Positions 7,932 through 8,359 of a stretch of 8,359 bases of DNA are shown one piece after another (position 1 is the first letter of the stretch; every line of letters begins with the position of its first letter). Below the pieces are notes generated by a model. It did not search any database and had not been told where the DNA came from. It saw nothing but the letters and a program-made list of their open reading frames with translations. Location of the stretch: NCBI GenBank assembly GCA_003517945.1, contig DOZP01000095.1, positions 1 to 8,359 on the forward strand, read 5' to 3'. This DNA comes from Porphyromonadaceae bacterium. Its GTDB lineage: Bacteria; Bacteroidota; Bacteroidia; Bacteroidales; Tannerellaceae. Made by a program: the position numbers and the translations under genes.

Positions 7932-7951
7932 GAGGTGGTGAAATGAGGTAA
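7932..7951 (+). other. Shine-Dalgarno plus two-codon minigene, unit B
   Basis: GAGGTG at 7932-7937 is followed, 5 bases later, by ATG AGG TAA (7943-7951). The stop is TAA here and TGA in unit A, so the two-codon frame is kept although the last base of the repeat differs. It ends 24 bases before the ATG of the secreted protein gene, so it would be part of that gene's leader. Function is inferred only from arrangement. Confidence 0.35.
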
Positions 7952-7966
7952 CGTTTAACAAAAAGT

Positions 7967-8003
7967 AATCTATTTATGAGAAATCTATTTATGAGAAATC
8001 TAT
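7967..8003 (+). repeat. 15-bp tandem repeat across the start codon, about 2.5 copies
   Basis: The unit AATCTATTTATGAGA is present at 7967-7981 and 7982-7996, exact, with a partial third copy AATCTAT at 7997-8003. Each full copy contains an ATG (7976 and 7991). The unit is a multiple of three, so both ATGs are in the same frame and the duplication adds five codons (MRNLF before MRNLS). Confidence 0.95.
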
Positions 8004-8359
8004 CTAAAATAGCATTTCTGCCGAATGTGCTATTTTTAATGTCGACAATGTTCTGTTCTACCGTATCCGCTCAGGATAAGGCCTCTTTTGAGTTAACCGG
8101 TTGCTGGCTTTTTAAAAAGGCCGAATACGCGGAACAAATTACCCCAAACAAGGAATATAAATTAAAATATACGATTGATAAAGAAGAAAATCTATCAACG
8201 CTTGGCGCTTGTTATCAGGATGTCGTAGGGAGAGCCTGTTTTTATAACAGGGCAGTCGCCAAATTTTCCGGCATATATACGACTTATATCGGAAGTTTTG
8301 AATTTCCGTTTGATAATTCACTAACTGCACCCGGACGGTATCTGATGATTTTCGGAAAT
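7976..8359 (+). CDS. Unrecognised secreted protein, 3' end missing
   Basis: The frame is open from the ATG at 7976 to the right edge, 128 codons without a stop, so it is a real partial gene rather than a closed ORF. An in-frame ATG at 7991 is an equal start candidate because the first 15 coding bases are duplicated. Residues 1-32 look like a type I signal peptide: basic start, hydrophobic core (IAFLPNVLFLMSTMF), cleavage expected in STVSA/QDK. The mature part begins ASFELTGCWLFKKAEY; the GCW could be the GxW motif that opens lipocalin-like barrels, but the rest does not settle this. The visible part is rich in Tyr and Phe, with a probable beta character. I do not recognise the family. It is transcribed away from the SusCD operon and need not belong to it. 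The opposite strand of 8139-8330 is also open but has no signal of a gene. Confidence 0.78.
   Translation, partial: MRNLFMRNLSKIAFLPNVLFLMSTMFCSTVSAQDKASFELTGCWLFKKAEYAEQITPNKEYKLKYTIDKEENLSTLGACYQDVVGRACFYNRAVAKFSGIYTTYIGSFEFPFDNSLTAPGRYLMIFGN

Larger units (their letters stand above)
7865..7950 (+). repeat. Two tandem 43-bp direct repeats upstream of the secreted protein gene
   Basis: Unit A is 7865-7907 and unit B is 7908-7950. They match at 37 of 43 positions by hand alignment, with no gaps. The right part is the most conserved: an identical 18-base block (GAGGTGGTGAAATGAGGT) lies at 7889-7906 and 7932-7949. Each unit starts with AAAAGTAT followed by ACTTTG, a promoter-like -7 box. Each block contains the hexamer GAGGTR twice, 13 bases apart (7889, 7902, 7932, 7945). 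Two copies at direct juxtaposition do not make a CRISPR array. Possible roles are a duplicated promoter with leader, or paired operator sites for a regulator of the downstream gene. Confidence 0.93.

Noticed and set aside
7930..7941. Three-codon frame ATG AGG TGG TGA in repeat unit B
   Set aside because: The ATG is not conserved in unit A (CGAGG instead), and no Shine-Dalgarno site precedes it.
7865..7950. CRISPR-like array
   Set aside because: Only two copies, directly abutting with no spacers, and with six mismatches between them.
8139..8330. Minus-strand open frame of 63 codons at the right end
   Set aside because: It lies inside the plus-strand secreted protein gene, which has a clear signal peptide and is open to the edge.

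Overview
The window comes from a member of the Bacteroidota, most likely order Bacteroidales. It carries a SusC/SusD pair followed by surface lipoproteins with family-typical domains (DUF4959/DUF5126/DUF5000, DUF4998 plus F5/8 type C). The intergenic DNA is very AT-rich, and there are TTTG-type -7 promoter candidates. I cannot name a genus from the sequence alone.

Layout. Positions 1-7452 are one minus-strand transcription unit, read from right to left: susC-like TonB-dependent transporter (4255-7452), susD-like lipoprotein (2297-4234), DUF4959-type lipoprotein (1055-2260), and a DUF4998 + F5/8 type C lipoprotein (1-1045) whose 3' end lies beyond the left edge. The gaps between genes are about 20, 36 and 9 bases, so this looks like one operon, the core of a polysaccharide utilization locus. 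Positions 7453-7975 are a divergent intergenic region of about 520 bases. Positions 7976-8359 hold the 5' part of a plus-strand gene for an unrecognised secreted protein, cut by the right edge.

How the genes work together. The SusD-like protein and the two extra lipoproteins, which end in discoidin-like folds, should capture a glycan or glycoconjugate at the cell surface and hand it to the SusC-like channel for TonB-driven uptake. No enzyme, sensor or sigma/anti-sigma gene is visible, so the substrate cannot be named. The transporter lacks an N-terminal STN signalling domain, which argues against direct anti-sigma signalling through it.

The operon itself is conventional. The least ordinary part is 7865-8005, just before the plus-strand gene. 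It has two tandem copies of a 43-bp unit, each holding a TTTG promoter-like box, a strong Shine-Dalgarno match and a two-codon ORF (ATG AGG stop). It is followed by a 15-bp tandem duplication that doubles the start codon of the secreted protein gene.
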